DNA of 15,355 nt, taken from the NCBI GenBank assembly GCA_050486105.1, contig JBJHCR010000145.1, forward strand, positions 1 through 15,355. Direction: 5' to 3'. A model generated the notes under the pieces. The model was not told the origin of the DNA. It did not search any database and saw only the letters and a program-made list of their open reading frames with translations. Of the stretch, positions 1 through 6,919 are shown one piece after another; position 1 is the first letter of the stretch, and the number at the start of each line of letters is the position of its first letter. The position numbers and the translations under genes were made by a program. The stretch is from JAEXNA01 sp050486105 (GTDB lineage: Bacteria; Vulcanimicrobiota; Xenobia; Xenobiales; JADMJV01).

Positions 1-580
1 CTAGGGGAAGAAGCACCCGCACCCACGTCGCCACGGCGCCACGCAGGCCGACGCGGTCGGACGCACTGCCCTTGTCCTGGTCAAGAAGCAAGGGGGCCAG
101 TGCCGTGGCGGCAAGGACCATGGCAGGAAAATGAACAGTCCAGCACGCCACCGCGGGTGAGAAGTTGGGTTTCGTTTGAGTTGCGCATAAAGCCAGAAAG
201 ACTGCGGCTACCCACTGTTGCAGGAAGAGTGCGCTGCCGGCCACCTCCAGGCTGTTGGCCGTCGCCATTCCAGCCCAGACGAGGAAGGCTAGCAGGAGCT
301 TGAGGTCGACAGGCAAGCGTCTGCTCAGGAGTTCCGGAAAAGTTAAGGCAGTGGCCCAAAGACAGAGCAAGAGCAAGAGTGTTCGGTCGGAGTCAAGGAA
401 GCCGGAACCTAAGCTTGGAGCGGGCAGAAATTGGCTGACTAGCGGGCCCCAAATGGGGGCAAGCCAGGCTGCCAGGAGTAGCCCTCGAGCAAGATTCAGG
501 CGCAAGTTTCTGGGCTCACTGCTTTCAGGCTGATGGTTAGAGGCATCGTTGGGCTGGGAAGTGACCGGTTCTGAACTCAA
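1..580 (-). CDS. Multi-pass membrane protein, N-terminal part (runs off left edge)
   Basis: Reading leftward from a TTG at 580 the frame stays open to base 1 (about 193 residues). The first ~26 residues are polar and Ser/Glu/Asn-rich, then four hydrophobic stretches follow, including LLLAAWLAPIWGPLV, TLLLLLCLWATALTF and LLLAFLVWAGMATA, typical of an integral inner-membrane protein. The start lies 8 bp after the stop of the AI-2E family gene, so it is probably the next gene of the same operon. An in-frame stop at 635-637 restricts the start to TTG 580 or CTG 592; neither has a strong ribosome-binding site. The loop arrangement vaguely recalls the N-terminus of O-antigen ligase/polymerase proteins, but no diagnostic motif is visible, so I leave the function open. 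I am fairly sure it is coding and unsure of the family. Confidence 0.6.
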   Translation of the reverse strand, partial: MSSEPVTSQPNDASNHQPESSEPRNLRLNLARGLLLAAWLAPIWGPLVSQFLPAPSLGSGFLDSDRTLLLLLCLWATALTFPELLSRRLPVDLKLLLAFLVWAGMATANSLEVAGSALFLQQWVAAVFLALCATQTKPNFSPAVACWTVHFPAMVLAATALAPLLLDQDKGSASDRVGLRGAVATWVRVLLPL

Positions 581-588
581 GGGGACTT

Positions 589-1725
589 TCAGTATTTCTT
601 GGTAAGCTTGAGCGGTTTGTCCATCTGGTACTCTTCAGGAATGGCTTTGCTGCTCGTCTTCGGGGGGAGATCTGAACCTCGCTCTAGGTTTCCGATAAAA
701 GCCACAAAGTCACCTCTCAGGATCGCTGCGATGGGCTTAGTGAATTCGAGTTTTTCGCACAGAATCTGGATCACGGCAGTGATCGGAACCGCCAACAGAG
801 CTCCCACCCCTCCCCACAGGGAAGCCCACACGGCAAGCGACAGCAGTATCACCACTGGAGATAGATTCAGGGTGTCGCCCATGAGTTTGGGCTCAATGAT
901 GTTGCCTACGGTGAACTGGATGATACCAGGAAGAACGATGGCGGTGACTGCTGCGGCGGTGGTCATGTCTGGGGAGACCAAGATCATGGGGATTGGAAGG
1001 AGGGTGGCGATAATCGAGCCAACGCTGGGAATAAAGTTCAACACCACGGCCATGAGTCCAAAAATGAAAGCCAACTCAACTCCCAAGATGTGGAGTATGG
1101 ACCCGACAATAGTTCCCACGGCCACCGAGATGGCGGTTTTGACCTGAAGGTAATTTTTCACCTTGCGATCGATGTCTGCTAAGGTTCCAGAGAGTGGCTC
1201 GCCTCCAGGAGGACTCCCAAAAAGGAGAAACATCAAGAAAATGAGGACTACGGTGGATTGGCTGAGCAAAAAAATCAAGCTGTTGGTCAGGACCGCAACA
1301 AAGGTGCCCAGGCCTTCACCAAAATTGTCGATCTGTCTTTGGGCTAGCACCCTGAATCGGTCTTCGAACATGGGGAGACGTTCGATGACCTGATCGAGCA
1401 GTAGGTCGAGACGAGAGATGAAAAGGTCGGAACTTCTTAACAACTGGGCCACCGAGTTGGTGATCAACGACGAGGTCAAGATCAGAACCAGTGCGCTTAG
1501 GGCCAGTGCCACTCCAATGGAAAGAAGATGCGGCAGACGGCCCTTCAGGCAAAGAAAGTTTACGATGGGCGAGAAAAGTTGGTACAGCAGAACGGCCAAG
1601 ACGAATGGGATCAGCACAGCGCGCAGCCAGTAGGCTGCCGCTCCGGCCAGGATGGCGGTGATGATCAGTAGGCAGGCTGTCTGCAGCCGACGTTCCAGTT
1701 CCCAGTTGTCTCGACGTCTGATCAC
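589..1725 (-). CDS. AI-2E family transporter (PerM/UPF0118 type)
   Basis: A 378-residue integral membrane protein of the AI-2E transporter family, close to the family's usual size. Known members export autoinducer-2 or act as ion antiporters; the substrate here cannot be read from sequence. Two helices lie near residues 15-55 and one near 65-90. A long soluble stretch with amphipathic helices (about 95-135) follows, then the C-terminal helix bundle. Family hallmarks are NFIPSVGSIIATLLPIPM and the IEPKLMGDTLNLSPV segment, followed by a Gly-rich WGGVGALLAVP helix. Start is GTG at 1725, preceded by GGGGA about 10 bases upstream; GGAAGGAG further up is too distant. It follows the permease gene after 79 bp and precedes the membrane gene at 580, suggesting one leftward transcript. 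The tail after the last helix is hydrophilic (SDLPPKTSSK). Confidence 0.9.
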   Translation of the reverse strand: MIRRRDNWELERRLQTACLLIITAILAGAAAYWLRAVLIPFVLAVLLYQLFSPIVNFLCLKGRLPHLLSIGVALALSALVLILTSSLITNSVAQLLRSSDLFISRLDLLLDQVIERLPMFEDRFRVLAQRQIDNFGEGLGTFVAVLTNSLIFLLSQSTVVLIFLMFLLFGSPPGGEPLSGTLADIDRKVKNYLQVKTAISVAVGTIVGSILHILGVELAFIFGLMAVVLNFIPSVGSIIATLLPIPMILVSPDMTTAAAVTAIVLPGIIQFTVGNIIEPKLMGDTLNLSPVVILLSLAVWASLWGGVGALLAVPITAVIQILCEKLEFTKPIAAILRGDFVAFIGNLERGSDLPPKTSSKAIPEEYQMDKPLKLTKKY

Positions 1726-1804
1726 TCTAGGCTGTTCCCCTAAGGGTTAACTCCTTCCTGTGGTCTGACCCACTTGATGCGCGGGAATACCTCGTTTCGC
1801 GTCC

Positions 1805-3061
1805 TCATGCGGCCCTGTGCTTATGGTGAAAGAAAAGTCGATAGACCAGCAATCCGGTGCTGACGGTGATCAGGGTGGCCAGACCTTCGTTGGGTCGAAG
1901 GCGAACGAAGGCAAGGCATGCCAGGGCGGTCACCGTCAGGTAAAAGACAGGAAAAATCATGGGGGGCCTTTTCTCTTTAGAGAGCTTGAAAGTGCAGGCC
2001 ACAGCAGCGGCCGAACTGAGCCCTAGGGTGAGGCTCAAGAAGCTGATCTGGGTTAGCAAATTGGACCAGACAGTCATAGTGACGGCCAGGGTGCACTGGA
2101 TGACCGCTGCCTGGCCCAGGGTGAGAGGAGGCAAGAAGCCATCCTGTCCCATTTTTACTAACACCCTGGGCCCGGCCACCGCGATTCCGGATAAGAGGGT
2201 CAGCAGCGAAAGCAAGACCAAGCCTTGAACGGCCCTCAGAAGCGGCTGTCCACCTAAAGAGCTGGCCGAAATCAGGGCGATGTCGGGGGCCAGCTTCATG
2301 CTTTCGATGGGGGCCGAGTACATAAAGACGATGTTGATGGCGAGATAGAGGAGGGCGGTGATCGCGGTGCCCATAAGAAGAGCTCTGGGGATGTCCCGCC
2401 TGGGGTTTTGACACTCCTCGGCCACATAGATAGCTGAGTTGTAACCAGTGAAGGACAGGGACACCCACATGATATTCAGGGGCCAGGCCCAAGGATCCCC
2501 GGTCAGGACCCCGTCTGACCCCACCTCTTCGGGCAAGAGCCACCAGCCCAAAAAGATGAAGACAGCCAGGAACAAGCCTTTAGCGATCACCGCCAGGTTT
2601 TGCAGCAAGGTTCCTATTCGAACGAGCAGTCCTTGAGTCAAGGCTAGGCTGATGAGGAGAGCGACAGCGGCGGCTTTCGCTAGGTGCGGTGTCTCCTGCC
2701 ACTGCAGGTATTCGGCGAAGGTCAGAGCGGCAAAAGCCTGGGCTCCGGCAAATCCTGCGATGAGGGAAATCCAACCGGCGACGAATCCCAGGGCCGGGTG
2801 AAACAGGCGGGAGAGGTACAGGTATTCTCCGCCGGACTGGGGGATGGCTCGAGCTAGAGCACCAAACGACACCGCCCCAGAAAGAGCAAGGACTGCGGCC
2901 AGGAGCCATACCGCTAGAACCCCTTGCCGCTGCCCCATGTCGGCTAGGGTATAGCCCGAAGTGGTATAGATGCCCGCGCCGATGGTGTTGGCTACCACTA
3001 GGCAGGTAAGGCTGGTGACTCCGAACTTTGCGCTGGTTCCGGACTTGCTCTCGGCGGTCAG
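1805..3061 (-). CDS. APC superfamily amino acid permease, probable CTG start
   Basis: A 418-residue, about 12-helix secondary transporter of the amino acid-polyamine-organocation superfamily. The TM1 unwound-helix motif IGAGIY is clear, as is the second-helix region LSGAVSFGALARAIPQSGGEYLYL (seen in pieces). The later ISFTGYNSAIY-like region reads SLSFTGYNSAIYVAEE. Substrate is not determined; amino acid uptake or exchange is expected. Choosing GTG 2998 would cut off the first half of TM1, because IGAGIY would begin at residue 5. The frame is open back to a stop at 3086, and the only plausible earlier start is CTG at 3061, which overlaps the TGA of the upstream small gene (CTGA). It adds 21 residues ending in TSLTCL just before VVANTIGAG, as expected for a complete TM1. 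GAGG lies upstream within the small gene. Family call is strong; the exact start is inferred. Confidence 0.85.
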   Translation of the reverse strand: MTAESKSGTSAKFGVTSLTCLVVANTIGAGIYTTSGYTLADMGQRQGVLAVWLLAAVLALSGAVSFGALARAIPQSGGEYLYLSRLFHPALGFVAGWISLIAGFAGAQAFAALTFAEYLQWQETPHLAKAAAVALLISLALTQGLLVRIGTLLQNLAVIAKGLFLAVFIFLGWWLLPEEVGSDGVLTGDPWAWPLNIMWVSLSFTGYNSAIYVAEECQNPRRDIPRALLMGTAITALLYLAINIVFMYSAPIESMKLAPDIALISASSLGGQPLLRAVQGLVLLSLLTLLSGIAVAGPRVLVKMGQDGFLPPLTLGQAAVIQCTLAVTMTVWSNLLTQISFLSLTLGLSSAAAVACTFKLSKEKRPPMIFPVFYLTVTALACLAFVRLRPNEGLATLITVSTGLLVYRLFFHHKHRAA

Positions 3062-3165
3062 TCTGGGCCTCGATCCTCGTTGTCTTTACCGGAGAGCAAG
3101 GACACCAGAAGTCCTCCACCGATGAGGAAACCTAGCAACAGAACCAGAATCAGGATTATGGACAT
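3058..3165 (-). CDS. Small single-helix membrane protein (35 aa) coupled to the permease
   Basis: ATG at 3165 opens a 35-codon frame ending in TGA at 3058. The product starts MSIILILVLLLGFLIGGGLL, one strongly hydrophobic helix with a Gly-rich centre, and ends in a charged tail SGKDNEDRGPD, so it is probably an inner-membrane protein with one transmembrane segment. A good Shine-Dalgarno GGAG (3174-3177) sits 8 bases before the ATG. The stop overlaps the inferred CTG start of the APC permease, a translational-coupling arrangement. By analogy with known small transporter partners it could be an accessory or stabilising subunit of the permease, but that is inference; no family is recognised. Confidence 0.65.
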   Translation of the reverse strand: MSIILILVLLLGFLIGGGLLVSLLSGKDNEDRGPD

Positions 3166-3203
3166 AGATATGACTCCATTCTTCTCTGGTTCTAGGTTCT
3201 CTT
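3166..3203. promoter_or_regulatory. Compact divergent intergenic region
   Basis: Only 38 bp separate the leftward small membrane gene (ATG 3165) from the rightward methyltransferase frame (TTG 3204). It holds the leftward Shine-Dalgarno GGAG at 3174-3177. No convincing -35/-10 pair is visible on either strand, so the two promoters must overlap each other or extend into the coding ends. Confidence 0.4.
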
Positions 3204-3917
3204 TTGCGCTCTGAAGATCCGCCTTTCTGGGATGCGGATTCTCAGCGCCAAAGGCTTCGCGGCTTTTCTCGGGTGCGAGCCATCTTTTGGCGACGCTCGG
3301 TGTTGCTGTACGAGTATTGGAAACTTTGGTCCCAGCCCTGGTACCGCCCCCTCAGGCCCGCCCTCAATAGGGCCTTCTCGGGTTTAGATCCCTTTGAGCG
3401 CAGCAGGGTGACCCAGGCTTCTCAAATCTTTGGTGAAACCCCTATCATCACCATCCATCACCTGTTGAAGCTGGCCTCGGAGGACTTTGTACATCGAGTG
3501 GTTCCCTTCGTTGATCTGGGCTCGGGTCGAGGGCTGCCGGGCCTGACGGCGGCCAGTTGCGGCTTCTCTTCTCAAGGCTACGAGCAAGAAGGCGCTTGGG
3601 TTGAGGCGGCCGGCAAAGCGGGGCGGAGCCTGGGTCTCGACTGCACCTTCCTGGAAGGGGACTTTCGGGACCTGCCCTGGCCGGAGAGGGGCACCTTCTA
3701 TGCCACCGCCACCGCTTGGTCGGACTGCACCAAGAGTTTGGTGGAGAGGAAGTTTCGAGAGCGGGCCGGCGGAACGATCCTGATACTGTTGGATTGGGCC
3801 CCCCAGTTGGGCGAGGGATTTCGCACCGTATGGGCAGGGAAGGTCCCCGTAGATTGGGGGGTGGCCTCAGCCCTCATCCTGGTGAAGGAAGAGAAGATGA
3901 GCCCTAGGGCCTGTTGA
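3204..3917 (+). CDS. SAM-dependent methyltransferase-like protein, 3' end rewritten by a MITE
   Basis: A 237-residue soluble protein with a class I (Rossmann) methyltransferase core. Motif I reads VDLGSGRGLPG near residues 102-112. A glutamate in GYEQ follows at the end of the second strand and fits the ribose-binding position. A third acidic strand-end LEGDF is followed by hydrophobic strands (FYATATAW, GGTILILLDW). The N-terminal ~60 residues are basic and aromatic-rich. The substrate cannot be deduced. The start is uncertain: TTG 3204 has no clear ribosome-binding site, and GTG 3273 is an alternative. The last three codons (Arg-Ala-Cys) and the TGA lie in the left end of the palindromic element at 3907-4068. 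Removing the element with one TA copy extends the protein to end SPNALQRP, with a TAG at 4088-4090. Confidence 0.7.
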   Translation: MRSEDPPFWDADSQRQRLRGFSRVRAIFWRRSVLLYEYWKLWSQPWYRPLRPALNRAFSGLDPFERSRVTQASQIFGETPIITIHHLLKLASEDFVHRVVPFVDLGSGRGLPGLTAASCGFSSQGYEQEGAWVEAAGKAGRSLGLDCTFLEGDFRDLPWPERGTFYATATAWSDCTKSLVERKFRERAGGTILILLDWAPQLGEGFRTVWAGKVPVDWGVASALILVKEEKMSPRAC

Positions 3918-4068
3918 CATTCAACCTTCACGGCGCTGCACTCGCTTATTTCCCCTCTCCGAAAGCGCCTTTTTGCTTAAGTACTCACGGGTACTAGGCT
4001 CAAAAAAACACTTCCGGAGAGAGAAAATCTGCTTCGCGCAGCTTGAAACGCTGAATGTCAACAGACCC
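3907..4068. mobile_element. 162-bp TA-flanked palindromic MITE-like element (element A)
   Basis: The ends are inverted copies: left GGGCCTGTTGACATTCA (3907-3923) against right TGAATGTCAACAGACCC (4052-4068), with one mismatch in 17. TA lies immediately outside both ends (3905-3906 and 4069-4070), the signature of IS630/Tc1-mariner-type insertion. The complementarity continues inward: CTCTCCG (3955-3961) pairs with CGGAGAG (4015-4021), and GTAC (3981-3984) with GTAC (3991-3994). The 6-base loop TCACGG lies exactly at the element's midpoint. The whole element can fold into one long hairpin and has no coding capacity. Lying between convergent genes and containing T- and A-runs on the arms, it may also act as a bidirectional terminator. 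Confidence 0.85.
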
Positions 4069-4086
4069 TAATGCTCTGCAGAGGCC

Positions 4087-5178
4087 TTAGAAGTCCCGTT
4101 CGGTGGTGTCGATGGCGATCTGGATGGGGGCCTCTGCAGGGAAGAGCTTGGCGGCAAGTTCGGTGCGAACCCCCGGGTTGATAGCCAAAGCCAGAACGAT
4201 GGAGACCAGAAGTCCAATGGTGACCTTCACCATGTCTTTGACCACTAGACGACCCACCGTGGACCAACTTCGATCGCTATCCCGTCGGAGTCGCATGGCG
4301 ATTTCCCGGCCGGCCAGAAGTCCGATGAAAACCCAAGTAGTGCTCATGGGGGTGGGGCTGATGACTTTGAAGTAGTACAAGATGCCGGCGTAAACCACGT
4401 TGATCAAGGTGGCTTGGCGGATGTCGGTAGTGAAGGCCTTCTCTTGAATCACCGCCTGGATTTCGCCTCCTCGATTGCGAACCAGCATCCACAGGGCGCC
4501 GCTGAGTAGGCCTCCGTAGAGGAGCAACTCCGTTAGGGAGAGGTGCCTGGGGAGGTACACGGCCACATTGGCGGCGTCTTGCATCACCCAGACCGACCAT
4601 AAAGCTCCGGAGGTGAGCCACTGCAGTGGGTACCAGAAAGATTGAGGTTTGCTGGTAAACCAGGATTTGGTCCAGTCGCTGACGATCAGCCAGAGCGCCA
4701 GGGAGCAGGCGAAGGCTAGGTAATAGCCGGAAACGCTTTTGCCGATGATGCCGTTGATCGATTCTACCGATCCGGCAAAAGCACTGAGAATCAAGAATGT
4801 GGTGGAAACCGGAATGGCAAATCGAGTGAGAAGGAGGAGAAAGAGTGGGGCGGTGACCTGGAGGTAGGTGAAGGTGGTGGGAGCCTCAGCAAACCCTTCG
4901 GAAGTGAGGCGTTGGAAGGTGACATCGCCTCCGTGCTGGCACCAACTCCAAAAGGTCGTGGCTAGCAACAGCCCGGCTATGAAAAACCACAGGGTCCAGA
5001 TCGAGCGCTTCCCATTGCTGGCAAGAAAGGTGCCCAGAGTTTGGATGCTGTCATTGGCGATCACCGAGTAGGCTGCGAAACTGAAACCCAGCCACATGGC
5101 AAGGTGAGGGAAGGGTAGGGACAGGAGGGCCACGATGAAAGCTAAACTGAGACCCATGTAAAAGCGCGCGGCTGGCAC
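4087..5178 (-). CDS. PiT-like (SLC20-type) inorganic phosphate/ion permease
   Basis: A 363-residue polytopic membrane protein with about 10 hydrophobic segments. Members of the PiT family carry a duplicated Asn/Asp signature. Here the N-terminal copy is IANDSIQTLGTFLASN (about residues 40-55), and the C-terminal half has MQDAANVAVYLPR (about 198-210). A conserved serine/threonine-rich stretch PVSTTFLILSAFAG follows the first copy, and PMSTTWVFIGLLAGRE occurs again in the second half. This internal duplication supports a phosphate (or phosphate/cation) symporter fold, though it diverges from the classical GANDVANA sequence and the substrate is not certain. Start is GTG 5178, with GAGGAG at 5186-5191 seven bases upstream, an excellent ribosome-binding site. 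It is convergent with the methyltransferase gene; element A lies 18 bp beyond its stop. Confidence 0.72.
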   Translation of the reverse strand: MPAARFYMGLSLAFIVALLSLPFPHLAMWLGFSFAAYSVIANDSIQTLGTFLASNGKRSIWTLWFFIAGLLLATTFWSWCQHGGDVTFQRLTSEGFAEAPTTFTYLQVTAPLFLLLLTRFAIPVSTTFLILSAFAGSVESINGIIGKSVSGYYLAFACSLALWLIVSDWTKSWFTSKPQSFWYPLQWLTSGALWSVWVMQDAANVAVYLPRHLSLTELLLYGGLLSGALWMLVRNRGGEIQAVIQEKAFTTDIRQATLINVVYAGILYYFKVISPTPMSTTWVFIGLLAGREIAMRLRRDSDRSWSTVGRLVVKDMVKVTIGLLVSIVLALAINPGVRTELAAKLFPAEAPIQIAIDTTERDF

Positions 5179-5658
5179 GATTGAACTCCTCTATGCTTGA
5201 CGTCCTCTCGGACGACCCCCCCCGGATTGGGCTTGGTAGCAGTTGCGTCAGTCGTTCGGGTCAACTATGAACGTTCGCCCCTCACGACCCGGCGAGGTAG
5301 GTCTTGCGACCCTCGAACACCCATAGAATGGCCTATCTGGAGGGCGAAGATTTTAACTGCAGGTAAACAAAGATCTAAGTGAGACGGGGCGTTGTCCTGG
5401 TTGGGTGCCGATGCGAAAGTGAGTTCGTAGTGCCGCTCTCGCTACCTGGGCTTGAGTCGATCGATATGAGCCTATCTGAGCGATAGGAAACGAGGCGCCG
5501 GGAGCGCATCTGCCTGGGAGTCGAGTCGGTGATTGACCCCTATGATAGGCTTCTCTGAGAGAAAGTTCTCTTCGTTCAAAGGAAGACCAGGAGTCCCGCA
5601 GGACTTGATAGGTTATTGAGTCTACAGAATTGCTGGGCAAAGATATGAGAACGGATCG
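5179..5658. other. 480-bp intergenic region between divergent PiT-like and lipoprotein genes
   Basis: No credible gene is present; the frames that cross it are shadows or lack ribosome-binding sites and sensible composition. On the PiT side it carries the Shine-Dalgarno GAGGAG (5186-5191) and a small stem (CGTCC, loop TCTC, GGACG) near 5200-5213 next to a C-run. On the lipoprotein side it carries the GATAGG/CCTATC cluster annotated separately, and the short palindrome AGAGAAAGTTCTCT near 5558-5571. No tRNA or recognisable riboswitch was seen. It probably holds both promoters and their operators. Confidence 0.6.
5332..5612. repeat. Cluster of GATAGG/CCTATC hexamers, possible operator sites
   Basis: The hexamer CCTATC or its complement GATAGG occurs at 5332-5337, 5471-5476, 5482-5487, 5544-5549 and 5607-5612. 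Two copies form an inverted repeat with a 5-base loop (5471-5487), and another sits in the near-palindrome CCTATGATAGG (5539-5549). About 0.2 occurrences would be expected by chance in 480 bp on both strands at equal base frequencies. The cluster lies directly upstream of the lipoprotein gene, which fits binding sites for a regulator; no known regulator motif is assigned. Confidence 0.4.
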
Positions 5659-6876
5659 GTGAGAAAGATGGGCTTTTTTGATATGGGGATGCTCCGAATC
5701 TTGGTGGTGACCATGGCCGTGGCGGCCTTGGCGACCGGCTGTACCAGAGATTCGGTGCCCGAGGTGACCCCCACTCCGGGCCAGGTGCAGCCAGCAGGCA
5801 ACCTTGATGACCAAGAAGAGGTGGATTCCCTGGCCATGTTCATCGAGGTGACCCAAGATTTTGAAAAGATTCCCGAGGATGAGGACAACGGGTACGTCAG
5901 TTTGGCAGCTCGAAGCTCCGAATTGCAGGATGAATCTTTCAATCTGACCTCTAAAGAGGAGCGAGAGCACTTCGACAAGGTCGTTCTTCCCTTATTTGAG
6001 GAGATCGCTTCAAAACCGATCTTCGCCTCCACTCAGCGCCTGTTGGCGGGTCGTGCACAGGTGGATTACCGGGAGTTGAGGAGGCTGGTCCAAGCGGTCA
6101 ACGATCGAGCAGCCCAAGCTTGGGAAGCCGGAGACCGGGCTCAGGCGGTGAAGCTCTTTGGATGGCCCTTGGCCTTGGCTCACTCCATGCAAGCCCGTCC
6201 CGAGACCGTCAGCGTCAATCTCTTTTCCTACTCTTATATGGGCTCGAGCTTGGATCTTCTGCAAGAATGGCTGACATTGTCTAACCCTAACGTCGAGGAC
6301 CTGGAGAGAATCGCAGAGCAATTGCGCAAATTTCGACCAGACCACGATCATCTGGTTCGGACCATCACTGTTGATTTTGCTCAACTTCACAACTCGCTGG
6401 GTGAGGAGTCGGTGCGAGGGAACCTGGGCGTGGCTTTCTCTGGTGAGGAGTTGCTGGAAGCTTGGAGAGAAGAACTCTTGGGGCTCCACCAACGCGGGCT
6501 GGAACTCTACAAGAAGCCACTGATGGAGAAAGAGGCCTTCAATGACTCCATCCGTAAGGCTTCGCCCCAGCTCCAGGGCCTGATCATCGACTACCCCGAA
6601 GTGCTGACCATGCAGCGGCGCTGGTACACCTATTATCTCGCCATGGAGTTAGCCGTGGCCATCGAACTTCAGGCTCAGAAGCAGAAGTCTGAAACTGTCG
6701 ACCCAGGCAGGGTGGCCACTGAACTCTTTGCCGAAGACGAGCCGGCCACATTTGGACTCAACAGTTATCTGGAACTCAAAGCGGGCTCTGAACCCGGTCG
6801 TTTCACCCTCGTAGGCCGGAAGGAAGTCTTCAAACTGATCTCTCCAGATGAGGAACTTCTCTTCTATAAGCGGTGA
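5659..6876 (+). CDS. Lipoprotein of unknown function
   Basis: A 405-residue protein with a bacterial lipoprotein signal. The basic start (MRK) is followed by the hydrophobic stretch MLRILVVTMAVAALATGC, with a lipobox LATGC whose Cys28 would be lipidated; the +2 residue is Thr, consistent with outer-membrane sorting in many diderms. The mature part starts with a Pro/Gln-rich linker (TPTPGQVQPAGN), followed by an acidic, mostly helical domain of about 350 residues with many Leu/Glu and aromatic residues. No enzyme motif is recognised. The start is GTG 5659, or ATG 5668, which has GGTGAGAAAG directly upstream; both keep the signal peptide. It is a single gene, divergent from the PiT-like gene and convergent with the response regulator, separated from its stop by 43 bp. 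Confidence 0.75.
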   Translation: MRKMGFFDMGMLRILVVTMAVAALATGCTRDSVPEVTPTPGQVQPAGNLDDQEEVDSLAMFIEVTQDFEKIPEDEDNGYVSLAARSSELQDESFNLTSKEEREHFDKVVLPLFEEIASKPIFASTQRLLAGRAQVDYRELRRLVQAVNDRAAQAWEAGDRAQAVKLFGWPLALAHSMQARPETVSVNLFSYSYMGSSLDLLQEWLTLSNPNVEDLERIAEQLRKFRPDHDHLVRTITVDFAQLHNSLGEESVRGNLGVAFSGEELLEAWREELLGLHQRGLELYKKPLMEKEAFNDSIRKASPQLQGLIIDYPEVLTMQRRWYTYYLAMELAVAIELQAQKQKSETVDPGRVATELFAEDEPATFGLNSYLELKAGSEPGRFTLVGRKEVFKLISPDEELLFYKR

Positions 6877-6919
6877 TTTCGCCCAACGGGGAACTTTCGT
6901 TGAGACCCGACCTTGGCCT

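Noticed and set aside
599..1147. Rightward frame antisense to the AI-2E family gene
   Set aside because: Met/Ser/Thr/Arg-rich shadow product without ribosome-binding site; the opposite strand encodes a clear conserved protein.
1977..2543. Leftward frame of 188 codons within the permease gene
   Set aside because: Out-of-frame shadow of the permease with Arg/His/Gly-rich composition and no motif.
2580..3119. Leftward frame of 179 codons overlapping the permease N-terminus
   Set aside because: Its product is Arg/Ser/Pro-rich low-complexity shadow sequence, while the other frame gives a clear APC permease.
5380..5560. Possible tRNA or structured RNA, from fragments such as GGGAGTCGAG
   Set aside because: No acceptor stem pairs and no complete cloverleaf could be assembled.
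5353..5970. Long leftward open frame (205 codons) across the intergenic region and the lipoprotein start
   Set aside because: It overlaps the clear lipobox-encoding frame antisense, has no ribosome-binding site, and its product shows no domain-like composition.
6877..6919. Terminator between the convergent lipoprotein and regulator genes
   Set aside because: Only a weak CAACG/CGTTG pairing is present, with no T-run; not enough to call.
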